From Magnetospirillum sp902729445 (GTDB lineage Bacteria > Pseudomonadota > Alphaproteobacteria > Rhodospirillales > Magnetospirillaceae), in contig NZ_CACVCE010000056.1 in the NCBI RefSeq assembly GCF_902729445.1, positions 62,001 through 126,000 on the forward strand: 64,000 nt of DNA, written 5' to 3'. The first letter of the stretch is position 1, and each line of letters starts with the position of its first letter. The notes below the pieces were generated by a model. That model did no database searches. It saw only the letters and a program-made list of their open reading frames with translations, and was not told the origin of the DNA. The translations under genes were made by a program, and so were the position numbers. Positions 31,476 to 40,450 of the stretch are shown piece after piece.

Positions 31476-32525
31476 ATGTTCGCCAAGGCCGCCAAGATAC
31501 TCAAGATCGTCGCCATCAACCTGCTGGTGCTGCTGGCCCTGGTGGTGGCGGCCGAGCTGTGGTTCGGGACGTGGCTGTCCTCGGACCCGCTGGACAAGCT
31601 GGGCCTGCCGCGCGGGATCGCCACCACAATCGATGCCTCCAGCCTTTATGCCGGCGGCGGCACCCATCGGTTCCGCCGCGACCGCTGGGGCTTTCGCGGC
31701 GAGGTCGATCCGACCCAGGTGGCCATCGTCACCATCGGCGGCAGCACCACCAACCAGCTTTATCTGGCGGAAGATCAGACCTGGCAGGCGGTGATGGAAC
31801 GGCGCCTGGCCGAACTGGGCCGCGACGGCGTGGTGGTGGCCAATGCCGGCATCGATGGCCAAAGTACCATCGGCCACCTCAAGGCCATGGAGAATTGGCT
31901 GCCCCATGTGCCGGGCCTGAAGCCGCGCTTCGTCATCGTCTATGCCGGCATCAACGACATCCACATCACCGGGGCGTGGGTCGATGACCTGAAGCAGCAA
32001 TCGCTGGTCAAGATCATCCGCCAGCAAAGCGCCGTGCTGGGCCTGATCGACCGATTGACCGGGCTGGTCGCCGCCAAACGGGCGCGCCTGACCCACGAGC
32101 CGGTCGATTGGGCCAAGGCGCAATGGACCGAGGTACCCAACAAACCCGATTGGCGGTCGGATCAGACCGCCTCGCACCCCGAATCCTACCGCCAGCGCCT
32201 GACCTTGCTGGCCGAGCGCATCCACGCCATGGGGGCGGTGCCGGTCTTCGTCACCCAGCCGCGCGGCGATTACCGGGTGGTCGGCGGCAAGGTCCAGGGT
32301 CTGGCCGCCGCCGACGGTCTGAACGGGATCGATCATTACCGCCTGCTGGCCGAGATGAACCGCGCCACCTTGCAGGTGTGCCACGACGAAGGCCTTCTGT
32401 GCCTGGACCTCGCCCGCGAGGTGGTGTTCGAGCCAGGCGACTTCTACGACCGCCTGCACAATACTCCGCAAGGGGCGGCCAAGATCGGCCGCTGGCTGGC
32501 CGAACGCCTCGCGGGACTGGTATAG
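31476..32525 (+). CDS. Membrane-anchored SGNH/GDSL-type hydrolase (349 aa)
   Basis: One N-terminal membrane anchor (ILKIVAINLLVLLALVVAAE) is followed by an SGNH fold. The nucleophile Ser is in VTIGGSTTNQLYL (block I), then ANAGIDGQST, the VYAGINDIH block, and the catalytic Asp/His in DFYDRLHNTPQGAAK. Likely an envelope esterase or acyl/acetyl hydrolase acting on a glycan or lipid; substrate unknown. ATG 31476 gives the anchor directly at the N-terminus. Confidence 0.85.
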   Translation: MFAKAAKILKIVAINLLVLLALVVAAELWFGTWLSSDPLDKLGLPRGIATTIDASSLYAGGGTHRFRRDRWGFRGEVDPTQVAIVTIGGSTTNQLYLAEDQTWQAVMERRLAELGRDGVVVANAGIDGQSTIGHLKAMENWLPHVPGLKPRFVIVYAGINDIHITGAWVDDLKQQSLVKIIRQQSAVLGLIDRLTGLVAAKRARLTHEPVDWAKAQWTEVPNKPDWRSDQTASHPESYRQRLTLLAERIHAMGAVPVFVTQPRGDYRVVGGKVQGLAAADGLNGIDHYRLLAEMNRATLQVCHDEGLLCLDLAREVVFEPGDFYDRLHNTPQGAAKIGRWLAERLAGLV

Positions 32526-32568
32526 CGGCGGGATTAAAGGTAAGAATACCTCCCCTTTTTGGAGTCAG

Positions 32569-33249
32569 GTGACCGTGGTGATGGACGACAAGCTGGTGAT
32601 TGCCCTGCCCAAGGGACGCATCCTCGACGAAGCGATGCCCCTGGTGCGTGCCGCCGGAATCGAGCCCGAGGCCGAGTTCGACAATCCCAAGACCCGCCTG
32701 TTGCGGTTCGCCACCAACCATCCCCATATCGACATCATCCGCGTGCGCTCGTTCGACGTCGCCACCTTCGTCGCCTTCGGCGCCGCTCATCTGGGAATCG
32801 CCGGCAACGACGTGCTGATGGAATTCGACTATCCGGAAATCTACGCTCCGCTGGACCTGGGCATCGGCGCCTGCCGCCTGTCGGTGGCCGAGCCGGTCGA
32901 TCTGGCCCTGACCGACGATCCCCGCCGCTGGAGCCATGTCCGCATCGCCACCAAGTACCCGGAAGTGACCCGGCGCTATTTCGCCGAACATGGCGTCCAG
33001 GCCGAGTGCGTCAAGCTGAACGGCGCGATGGAGCTGGCGCCGTCGCTGGGTCTGTGCTCGCGCATCGTCGATCTGGTCTCGACCGGTTCGACCTTGAAAG
33101 CCAACGGTCTGAAAGAGGTCGAGGTGATCGCCCAGGTGACCAGCCGGCTGATCGTCAACCGCGCCGCCCTGAAGACCCGTCCGGCCGAGATGACCGGCTG
33201 GATCGATTCCTTCCGCAATGCCTGCGAGGGCCGCGATGCAGCGGCTTGA
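32569..33249 (+). CDS. hisG: ATP phosphoribosyltransferase, short form (226 aa)
   Basis: The first enzyme of histidine synthesis (ATP + PRPP). It begins with LVIALPKGRILDEAMPLVRA and has the PRPP-binding stretch GLCSRIVDLVSTGSTLKANG. At 226 residues it is the short form, lacking the C-terminal regulatory domain, and therefore needs a HisZ partner, which is not in this window. GTG 32569 is closest to GGAG; in-frame GTG 32575 or ATG 32581 are alternatives. Confidence 0.95.
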   Translation: MTVVMDDKLVIALPKGRILDEAMPLVRAAGIEPEAEFDNPKTRLLRFATNHPHIDIIRVRSFDVATFVAFGAAHLGIAGNDVLMEFDYPEIYAPLDLGIGACRLSVAEPVDLALTDDPRRWSHVRIATKYPEVTRRYFAEHGVQAECVKLNGAMELAPSLGLCSRIVDLVSTGSTLKANGLKEVEVIAQVTSRLIVNRAALKTRPAEMTGWIDSFRNACEGRDAAA

Positions 33250-34537
33250 CGCGGAGGCCTCCGGCTTCGAGCAGGCCTTCGCCGCCCTGCTGGACGACAA
33301 GCGCGAGACCGCCGCCGACGTCAATGACGCCGTCGCCGCCATCATCGCCGACGTCCGCGCCCGGGGCGATCAGGCGCTGATCGATTATACCGCCCGCTTC
33401 GACCGGCTGCCCGGCCTGACGCCCTCGGGCCTGGCCATCCCCGCCGCCGAGGTCGATGCCGCCCTGGCCCGTGTGCCGGCCGAGCTGATGGCCGCGCTGG
33501 AACTGGCGGCCGAGCGGATTCGCGACTTCCATCGCCGCCAATTGCCCGAGGGCTATCAGTACACCGACGCGGCCGGCGTGCGGCTGGGCTGCCGCTGGAC
33601 CGCCGTCCAGGCCGCCGGCCTGTATGTTCCCGGCGGTACCGCCGCCTATCCGTCGTCGGTGCTGATGAACGCCATCCCGGCCAAGGTGGCGGGCGTCGGC
33701 CGCCTGGTGATGGTGGTGCCGACCCCCGACGGCCAGTTGAACCCGCTGGTGTTGGCCGCTGCCCGGCTGGCCGGCATCGACGAGATCTACCGCATCGGCG
33801 GCGCCCAGGCGGTGGCCGCCCTGGCCTATGGCACCGCGACCATCCGCCCGGTCGATAAGATCGTCGGTCCCGGCAACGCCTATGTCGCCGCCGCCAAGCG
33901 CCAGGTGTTCGGCGCGGTCGGCATCGACATGATCGCCGGCCCCTCGGAAATCCTGGTGGTGGCCGACGGCGCCAACGACCCGGCCTGGATCGCCGCCGAT
34001 CTGCTCTCCCAGGCCGAGCACGACACCGCCGCCCAAAGCATCCTGATCACCGACGATGCCGCGTTCGGCGACCGCGTCGCCGCCGCAATCGAGACCCATC
34101 TGGCGACCTTGCCGCGCGCCGCCATCGCGCGGGAAAGCTGGAACGCCCACGGCGCCATCGTCACCGTTTCCCACCTCGACCAGGCGGTGGCCCTGATCGA
34201 CCGCATCGCGCCCGAGCATCTGGAACTGGCGGTGGCCGACCCCGATGCCCTGGCCGCCCGAGTCACCAATGCCGGCGCCATCTTCCTGGGGCGCTATACC
34301 CCGGAAGCGGTCGGTGATTATATCGGCGGCCCCAACCATGTGCTGCCGACGGCGCGCTCGGCCCGGTTCTCGTCGGGGCTGGGGGTGCATGATTTCATGA
34401 AGCGGACCACGCTGCTGGGCTGCGACGCCCAATCATTGCGGGCCATCGGCCCGGCGGCGGTGGCGCTGGCGGCGGCCGAGGGCTTGGGCGCCCACGGCCT
34501 GTCGGTGGCGCTGCGCCTGAACATTCCCAGGAGCTGA
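33236..34537 (+). CDS. hisD: Histidinol dehydrogenase (433 aa)
   Basis: It catalyses the last two steps of histidine synthesis (histidinol to histidine, NAD+, zinc). Signature stretches are AAGLYVPGGTAAYPSSVLMN, DKIVGPGNAYVAAAKRQVFG, IDMIAGPSEILVVAD and QAEHDTAAQSILIT. The C-terminal GPNHVLPT with GLGVHDFMK provides zinc and catalytic residues. ATG 33236 overlaps the hisG end by 14 bases. Confidence 0.97.
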   Translation: MQRLDAEASGFEQAFAALLDDKRETAADVNDAVAAIIADVRARGDQALIDYTARFDRLPGLTPSGLAIPAAEVDAALARVPAELMAALELAAERIRDFHRRQLPEGYQYTDAAGVRLGCRWTAVQAAGLYVPGGTAAYPSSVLMNAIPAKVAGVGRLVMVVPTPDGQLNPLVLAAARLAGIDEIYRIGGAQAVAALAYGTATIRPVDKIVGPGNAYVAAAKRQVFGAVGIDMIAGPSEILVVADGANDPAWIAADLLSQAEHDTAAQSILITDDAAFGDRVAAAIETHLATLPRAAIARESWNAHGAIVTVSHLDQAVALIDRIAPEHLELAVADPDALAARVTNAGAIFLGRYTPEAVGDYIGGPNHVLPTARSARFSSGLGVHDFMKRTTLLGCDAQSLRAIGPAAVALAAAEGLGAHGLSVALRLNIPRS

Positions 34538-34543
34538 CCCAAG

Positions 34544-35020
34544 ATGCCGCATCGGCAACGGCTGGGTCACATCCAGCTCGACGAAAAGACCATGGTGCGC
34601 AGAAAGCCCGAGGTCGAGCACGAGCGCAACATCGCCATCTACGACCTGTTGGAGGAGAATTATTTCGCTCCCCAGGGCGGCGACTTCACGGGTCCCTATC
34701 ATCTGCATCTTCGGCTCGAGGACAACCGGCTGATCTTCGACGTCCGCCAGCCCGACGACCAGCCGCTGACCCAGGTGCCGCTGCCGCTGAAGCAGTTCCA
34801 GTCCATCGTGAAGGATTATTTCCTGGTCTGCGAAAGCTATTACAGCGCCATCAAGACGGCGCTGCCGTCGCAGATCGAGGCCATCGACATGGGGCGGCGC
34901 GGCCTGCACAACGAGGGCTCGGAATTGCTGCGCGACCGGCTGGCCGGGCGGATCGACGTCGATTTCGACACCGCGCGCCGGCTGTTCACCCTGATCTGCG
35001 TCCTGCATATCCGAGGGTAG
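34544..35020 (+). CDS. UPF0262 family protein (158 aa)
   Basis: A small cytosolic protein family restricted to alphaproteobacteria and typically encoded after hisD. The conserved stretches ERNIAIYDLLEENYFAP and DYFLVCESYYSAIKTA-type are present. It starts six bases after the hisD stop. Function unknown. Confidence 0.92.
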   Translation: MPHRQRLGHIQLDEKTMVRRKPEVEHERNIAIYDLLEENYFAPQGGDFTGPYHLHLRLEDNRLIFDVRQPDDQPLTQVPLPLKQFQSIVKDYFLVCESYYSAIKTALPSQIEAIDMGRRGLHNEGSELLRDRLAGRIDVDFDTARRLFTLICVLHIRG

Positions 35021-35025
35021 CGGCG

Positions 35026-35472
35026 GTGGCGGGGGATCTTCCGGGCGCCGTTCTCTTTTGTTGCACCTTCAACGCCGTGCGGTCGCCGATGGCCGAAGGC
35101 ATCATGAAGCGCCTGCACGGCAAGCGGGTCTTCGTCGATTCGGTCGGCGTCAAGCATGGCGAGCTGGACCCCTTCGTGGTGGCGGTGATGGACGAGATCG
35201 GCATCGACGTCTCGCGCCACAAGCCCCGGACCTTCGACGAGTTGGAAGATTCCAGCTTCGACGTGGTGGTGTCGCTGAGCCCAGAGGCCCAGCACAAGGC
35301 GGTCGATCTGGTCCGCCATTTCGCCTGCGAGGTGGAATATTGGCCGACCTTCGACCCGACGGCGGTGGAAGGCAGCCGCGAGATGCGACTGGATGCCTAT
35401 CGCCAGGTCCGCGACGAATTATGGCGCCACATCCGCGACCGCTTCCCGCCGGCGGGGATGGCGCGGGAATAG
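35026..35472 (+). CDS. Low-molecular-weight protein-tyrosine-phosphatase-like protein (148 aa)
   Basis: An arsenate reductase/LMW-phosphatase fold with the P-loop CTFNAVRSPMAEG near the N-terminus (Cys and Arg of CX5R both present) and a late Asp-Pro (WPTFDPTAVEG) that can act as general acid. The start is GTG, five bases after the UPF0262 stop. In alphaproteobacteria this gene usually sits between UPF0262 and infA; infA is not next here. Confidence 0.88.
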   Translation: MAGDLPGAVLFCCTFNAVRSPMAEGIMKRLHGKRVFVDSVGVKHGELDPFVVAVMDEIGIDVSRHKPRTFDELEDSSFDVVVSLSPEAQHKAVDLVRHFACEVEYWPTFDPTAVEGSREMRLDAYRQVRDELWRHIRDRFPPAGMARE

Positions 35473-35502
35473 GGAAGGGGGGTGGCGAAAGGACATTGTT
35501 CC

Positions 35503-35531
35503 TTGACGCGGGCCGGCAAATCTGGCATACG
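35503..35531 (+). promoter_or_regulatory. Candidate promoter before the toxin-like gene
   Basis: TTGACG, 17 bases, then CATACG. The predicted start point would fall just before a terminator-like hairpin. Confidence 0.4.
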
Positions 35532-35547
35532 GTCCTATAGTTTTAGG

Positions 35548-35570
35548 CGGCCCTGCGGCCGTTTTCTTTT
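35548..35570 (+). terminator. Intrinsic terminator
   Basis: CGGCC-ctgc-GGCCG followed by TTTTCTTTT. It probably ends the hisG-hisD-UPF0262-phosphatase transcript 75 bases after its last stop codon; it lies only 18 bases before the next start codon. Confidence 0.75.
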
Positions 35571-35587
35571 GGCCTTGAAGGGAACAA

Positions 35588-37240
35588 ATGATGAACTTTT
35601 TCTCCGGCGGACGCCAGGCCTTCGACAATGATTACTTTTCCCTGGGCGCCCCGGTGGGACCGGATCAGCCCAACCGCCGCGAGGATGTGATCAAGGTCGA
35701 GACGCTGTTGGGCAATAGCGGCCATCTCGACCTGACCAAGACCGACGGCCCGTTGGGCTTGTGGGGCGAGCGGCCGGAGAAGGCGGTGAAGGATTACCAG
35801 TCCGACCAGGGCCTGAAGGTCGATGGGCTGCTGAAGCCCAATGGCCCGACCATCGGCAGTCTGCAGCGGACCACCGGCGGCCTGATGGGCGACGCCACCC
35901 CGCCGACGCCGTCTCAGGTGGACGACCATCACGACCGGCTGAGAATGGGCGAGCCCGGCCTGCTGAACCTGCGCCCGGCGCGGCTGTCGCTGCCCAAGCC
36001 GGGCCAGCCGTTGGAACTGGACGAGCAAAGCCAGGCCTTCAACGCCGACAGCGCCGATGTTCTGACCCGGACCAATACCAATGGCGATCTTGGCCGCATC
36101 TACGCCAATTACGTCAAAGAGGCCGGGCCGGATGCCCATCCCACCGTTTACGATCTGGCCGAACAGATCAACGCCACCTCGGGCCGCGACCGCGCCGACG
36201 CCATCTTGCACGACATCGTCAAGCAACTGCCCGGTGACCACGCCAAGGCCCTGCTGGGCGGCGACCCGCCATCTCCGCGCCCTCTGGGGGTGCTGGCCGA
36301 CCAACTGCCCGACGATGACAAGGCGCCTTTGTTCAAGAATCCCGAGCCGGTGCAGACGGCCATGGCCGATAGCAAGACGATGAGCGATGCCGAGCCGGAC
36401 GCGGTGTCGCCAGCCGAGACGGCATCGCCGCCGGCGGGCGAGGCACCTCCGACAAGCGGTCAAGAACCGCCCGTGCAGACGGCTCAGGCTGCCCAAATCC
36501 TGCGCGGGCTGGGGCGCGGCGGCGCGGCAGTGCCCGGCGCCGCCGGAGCGCTGATGTGGTACGAGGAAGCGGTCAAGAAGCAACGCGAAAACCAGGGCGC
36601 CGCCGGACCATCGTCCAACCAGACCATCGTTGTCGATCCCGAGGCCGGCAAGCCGCAAATCCTCAAAGGCCCTGACCCGTCGCAACCGCAGGCCCAGCCC
36701 GGTACGCCGCCCTCGGTGCCGCCCCAGCCGGTCCCGCCGCTGCCGCCCAGTCCGGCCCAGCCGCCGAAGGTCCCCGACCTGGAAGGTCGCCCGGCCGAGC
36801 CGCCGAGGAAGCCGGAGCCGATGGAGCTAAAGACGCTGGAACCGCACCAGCAACTGGACCATACCAACGGCGCGCCGCTTCACGACAAGACCCGCGGCGG
36901 CCTGGACCGGGTGGTCAAGGACCCGGAGTTGCGCGCAAAGATCGAAAATGAGATGATCAAGACCGGCAAAACCACCGCCTTCGGTGACGAAGGCGTGGTT
37001 GTCGATGCCGGGCGCGGCGGAATTGCCGGGGCGATGAAGGAGTTCGACGAGGCGCGAACTCAAGCCGGAGTCCCGGCAACGGCTGTGAGAGACGTTGGGG
37101 ACGGCATGAAGACGTTTACCGACCCCAAAACCGGAATCAAGTATACTTTCCGCCCAGAATCGTCAGCGGAAAGGCGCCCCACCGTTGATGCCGTAGTCGA
37201 AAGCGGAAAGGACAAGTTCCACATCAAAAGGCGGCACTAA
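35588..37240 (+). CDS. Probable polymorphic toxin: peptidoglycan-binding head, Pro-rich linker, unknown C-terminal domain (550 aa)
   Basis: AAGGGA precedes ATG 35588 (a second ATG follows). Residues about 30-93 resemble a PG_binding_1 domain (DVIKVETLLG, LGLWGERPEKAVKDYQSDQG, VDGLLKPNGPTIGSL). A disordered Pro/Ala-rich region runs from about 250 to 420, interrupted by a Gly/Ala-rich stretch (ILRGLGRGGAAVPGAAGALM). The last ~125 residues form a compact charged domain (DHTNGAPLHDKTRGGLDRVV, then FTDPKTGIKYTFRPES, ending KDKFHIKRRH). No signal peptide. The exchangeable-looking C-terminal domain and the gene starting directly at its stop codon suggest an effector/toxin with its immunity protein. 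I do not recognise the toxin fold. A T6SS- or lysis-delivered effector is one option; none of this is proven. Confidence 0.6.
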   Translation: MMNFFSGGRQAFDNDYFSLGAPVGPDQPNRREDVIKVETLLGNSGHLDLTKTDGPLGLWGERPEKAVKDYQSDQGLKVDGLLKPNGPTIGSLQRTTGGLMGDATPPTPSQVDDHHDRLRMGEPGLLNLRPARLSLPKPGQPLELDEQSQAFNADSADVLTRTNTNGDLGRIYANYVKEAGPDAHPTVYDLAEQINATSGRDRADAILHDIVKQLPGDHAKALLGGDPPSPRPLGVLADQLPDDDKAPLFKNPEPVQTAMADSKTMSDAEPDAVSPAETASPPAGEAPPTSGQEPPVQTAQAAQILRGLGRGGAAVPGAAGALMWYEEAVKKQRENQGAAGPSSNQTIVVDPEAGKPQILKGPDPSQPQAQPGTPPSVPPQPVPPLPPSPAQPPKVPDLEGRPAEPPRKPEPMELKTLEPHQQLDHTNGAPLHDKTRGGLDRVVKDPELRAKIENEMIKTGKTTAFGDEGVVVDAGRGGIAGAMKEFDEARTQAGVPATAVRDVGDGMKTFTDPKTGIKYTFRPESSAERRPTVDAVVESGKDKFHIKRRH

Positions 37241-38404
37241 ATGGATTTGGTTCGGTCCCTGCGGCCAGACGAGTATGCGGAGACATGGGAGCCCTTCCGG
37301 AACCGGGTATTCGGGGAGGGCTGGAGCCGAGTTGTGGCGTGGGAAAAGGGAGAAACGTCGCTTCACCCGGGATGGCGGTTTCTGCCACTACTGAATTATG
37401 TATCCTATGGTCGTACCCCCCGTTTTCCCTATCATCATGACGGCCGGGCGACCGAATACGATGAGGCGCCGTTGCTCAAGACGTTGCGCTCCCTCGGTCG
37501 CGACGTCTTTTGCGTAAACCTCGTGGATGAATCTTGGCTGGTAGCACCGGATTTGGCCGCTCTCGAAATTGTCGGGCCGGAACTATACAAGTATATCGTT
37601 GATTTCTTTTTGTTCGACCGCCATGCCGATTGGGGCGTGCTGTGCTGCTTGCCCGGGCTCATCAGTTTCGTCGGAGGTGAGCCGACGTTCATCGACGCCT
37701 ATCTGCACCATGCCGGCGGCGAGGACTTCCTGCGCCGCCGATTGCATCAATTCGATCTGGGCCAGCGCTGGGGCGACGAGATGGCGCCGTGGCCGCCCGC
37801 CTTCCGTGAGGTCGTCTATCGGACCTGTGGCTGGGTTCCGGCTCCCTATCCCAATCAAGGCGAATACTTCAAGCGCCGGCCGGACGAGGACGAAATGCGG
37901 CAGCGCTGGATTCCGCTGCTTGATCGCCTTGTCCCGGACCGGACGCACCCCCTGGCCGGCGTGGTGCCCAATTGGACGACGCTTCCCCTGCGCGGCCATT
38001 TGGCCACCGACGGGGCCAAGGACGAGGTCATCCGCGACGGCGCCCCCCCGGTCCTGGAGGAATACAATTCATGGCTGTTCATCCTGACCGGCGATGACCG
38101 TTGGGATGTCGGGATGGCGGCCTTGGACGGCGACGATTTCTGGTGCGCCCCGGCCCGGGCTGCCGCCCTGGAGATCGAGGAACTGGCCGGCCGGCCGATG
38201 GCGGCGTTCGGCCCAGAAGGCGACTGGCTGCTGGTGTCGTTTGCCGAGGGCGTGTCGCTGCTGGCCGGCGAACCGACCCTGATGGCCCGGATCATCGACG
38301 ATGCCGGCGGACTCGATGCCTGCCGGGAGCGTTTCGAGGCCTGGGCGCGAACCGCGGCGGTCCCATCAGAACGCCTGGACGAGGTGCGCGCCCTGGCGGG
38401 CTAG
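37241..38404 (+). CDS. Probable immunity protein with internal duplication (387 aa)
   Basis: Its ATG follows the toxin-like stop codon with no gap, so the pair is co-expressed. The protein is soluble, acidic and rich in Trp. It contains two related halves: residues about 98-171 (SWLVAPDLAALEI ... ISFVGGEPTFIDAYLHHAGG) and about 299-368 (DFWCAPARAAALEI ... VSLLAGEPTLMARIIDDAGG). The first ~400 bases are clearly less GC-rich than the neighbourhood, a sign of transfer. No family is recognised; the immunity role rests on context. Confidence 0.6.
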   Translation: MDLVRSLRPDEYAETWEPFRNRVFGEGWSRVVAWEKGETSLHPGWRFLPLLNYVSYGRTPRFPYHHDGRATEYDEAPLLKTLRSLGRDVFCVNLVDESWLVAPDLAALEIVGPELYKYIVDFFLFDRHADWGVLCCLPGLISFVGGEPTFIDAYLHHAGGEDFLRRRLHQFDLGQRWGDEMAPWPPAFREVVYRTCGWVPAPYPNQGEYFKRRPDEDEMRQRWIPLLDRLVPDRTHPLAGVVPNWTTLPLRGHLATDGAKDEVIRDGAPPVLEEYNSWLFILTGDDRWDVGMAALDGDDFWCAPARAAALEIEELAGRPMAAFGPEGDWLLVSFAEGVSLLAGEPTLMARIIDDAGGLDACRERFEAWARTAAVPSERLDEVRALAG

Positions 38405-38461
38405 ACTCGGGCGGCGGCCCGACCGTCTGGCGGAGTTTTCCCGCACGCGCGGGATCGGGGC

Positions 38462-39412
38462 CTATTTCATCATTCCGGCCACCTGGATGCCGGCCGGGCC
38501 GGCGATGACCAGGAACAGGACCGGCAGGAAGAACAGGATCATCGGCACCGTCAGCTTGGCCGGCAGCGCGGCGGCCTTCTTCTCGGCCGCGGTCAGGCGG
38601 GCGTCGCGGTTTTCCTGGCTTAAGACCCTGAGACCCACCGAAACCGGCGTGCCGTATTTCTCGGCCTGCAGCAATGTGGTGGTCAGGCTTTTCACCGCAG
38701 CCAGGCCGGTGCGGTCGGCGAAATTCTCGAAGGCCTGGCGGCGGTCGGACAGGAAGGCCAGTTCCGCCCCGGTCAGACCGATCTCTTCCGACATTTCCGG
38801 GCTGCTGTCGGCCATTTCGGCGGTGACCCGGGCGAAGGCGGCCTCGATGGACAGGCCGGCCTCGACGCAGATCACCATCAGGTCCAGCGCGTCGGGGAAG
38901 GCCCGGGTCAGCACCTGCTGGCGCTTCTGGATGGCGTTGGTCAGCAAGATCGCCGGCAGCACCGCGCCGAACCAGGTCGCCCCCGCCACCATCGCCAGCT
39001 TCATGATGCTCGGCTTGTCGGCGAACACCCCCGAGACATAAAGCAGCGACAGGGCCAGGAAGCCGACCGGGCAGGCCAGGCGGGCGAACAGGAAGTTCAG
39101 CATGGTCGATGGACCGCGCCAACCGGCCTGGGCCAGGCGGCGGCGAAGATTGCGGTCGTCCAGCCAGGCCGACAGCTTCAACTTGGCCAGCAAGGCCTTG
39201 ACCAGGCCTTCATGGCGATGGGGCTGCAGGCGGGCGCGGGTGTTGAAGCCGGCCAGCCGGGATTGCGACAAGGTCTCGCGTTGGGCGGCCACCGCCTTCA
39301 GGCGCGAGCCGCGCTGGCTACGGATCAGCAGCGGCAGGCCCACCGCCAGCACCGAGGAAAAGGCCGCCAGGAAGGACAAGGCGGTGATCAGGTCGGGCAG
39401 GGTCAGGGACAT
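38462..39412 (-). CDS. tadC: Tad pilus assembly protein TadC (316 aa)
   Basis: An inner-membrane platform protein of the type II secretion F (GspF/TadC) family. An N-terminal helix is followed by the T2SF domain (RAFPDALDLMVICVEAGLSI) and C-terminal helices (VPMILFFLPVLFLVIAGP). It pairs with TadB. It is the last gene of the minus-strand tad locus in this window, starting nine bases after tadB. Confidence 0.93.
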   Translation of the reverse strand: MSLTLPDLITALSFLAAFSSVLAVGLPLLIRSQRGSRLKAVAAQRETLSQSRLAGFNTRARLQPHRHEGLVKALLAKLKLSAWLDDRNLRRRLAQAGWRGPSTMLNFLFARLACPVGFLALSLLYVSGVFADKPSIMKLAMVAGATWFGAVLPAILLTNAIQKRQQVLTRAFPDALDLMVICVEAGLSIEAAFARVTAEMADSSPEMSEEIGLTGAELAFLSDRRQAFENFADRTGLAAVKSLTTTLLQAEKYGTPVSVGLRVLSQENRDARLTAAEKKAAALPAKLTVPMILFFLPVLFLVIAGPAGIQVAGMMK

Positions 39413-39421
39413 CGCCGCCTC

Positions 39422-40450
39422 CTACATGTCGAAATGGATCATGCGGCGCATCACCAGTCCGCCCATGACCATCATCAGGCCGCCGATGGCCAGCATCAGG
39501 TTGCCGGCATTGGTGGTGAACAAAAGGCCGATATATTGCGGCGCGATCACCGCCAGCAGCGAGCCCACCGCGATGGGCAACGAGCCGATGATGCCGGCCG
39601 AGGCCTTGGCCTCGCTCGACATCGCCTGGGCCTTGTCGCGCATCTTCTTGCGGCTGCGCAGGACGTCGGCCAGCTTGGACAAGGTCTCGGCCAGATTGCC
39701 GCCGGTGGTCTGCTGGATCGACAGCACGATGGAAAAGAACCGGAATTCCGGCGTCGGCATGCGATCGACGGTGCGGGCCAGGCATTCGTCCAGCGTCAGG
39801 CCCAGCCGCACGCCCTCGGTGATCAGGCGGAATTCCTCGCCGACCGGGTCCGGCATCTCGCGGCCGACGATGATCAGGCACTCGCCCAGCGGCAGGCCCG
39901 AACGCACGCCGCGAATGATGATGTCCAGCCCATCGGCGAACAAGGCGTTGAAGCTGGCGCGGCGGCGGTTGATCAGGATGCTCAAGGTCAGTTTCGGCAG
40001 GCCCAGCAGTCCGGTGACCAGGATCAGCGGCAGGCCCAGGGCCGGCAGGCGGGCCAGCCACCACAGCGCGGTCAGGGCCAAGCCGGCGGCGATGGACATC
40101 ACCACGAAGCGGGCCGGCGTGATGGTCAGGCCGGCATGGATCAGCGCCTGGCGCAGACGGCCGGTGCGGCTGGTGGATTGGCGGGTTTCCTCGACCGCCT
40201 TCAGCTTGGCGGCGACGTTGCGCTTCCGGGGGCCGGCGGCCAGCGGGCGGGCCTTGTCGCCCTGGCCGGTGATGGCGCCGATGCGCCGCTTCAGGCGTGC
40301 GCGCGGCCCGGTCAGGTGTTGGACCATCAGCGCCCCGGCCGCGATCAGCGCCGCCAGCAGGACCAGCACCAGCATCAGCACCGAGGTCGGCACCAGGCTC
40401 AGCACCTCGATCAGGCTGTCCATCACCACTTGGGCTTGGCGGTCAGGCAT
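39422..40450 (-). CDS. tadB: Tad pilus assembly protein TadB (342 aa)
   Basis: A GspF-type inner-membrane protein with the domain ALFADGLDIIIRGVRSGLPL and IQQTTGGNLAETLSKLADVL, N-terminal helices (SVLMLVLVLLAALIAAGALM) and C-terminal helices. The start at 40450 overlaps cpaF by eight bases; an in-frame ATG at 40423 is possible. Confidence 0.94.
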   Translation of the reverse strand: MPDRQAQVVMDSLIEVLSLVPTSVLMLVLVLLAALIAAGALMVQHLTGPRARLKRRIGAITGQGDKARPLAAGPRKRNVAAKLKAVEETRQSTSRTGRLRQALIHAGLTITPARFVVMSIAAGLALTALWWLARLPALGLPLILVTGLLGLPKLTLSILINRRRASFNALFADGLDIIIRGVRSGLPLGECLIIVGREMPDPVGEEFRLITEGVRLGLTLDECLARTVDRMPTPEFRFFSIVLSIQQTTGGNLAETLSKLADVLRSRKKMRDKAQAMSSEAKASAGIIGSLPIAVGSLLAVIAPQYIGLLFTTNAGNLMLAIGGLMMVMGGLVMRRMIHFDM

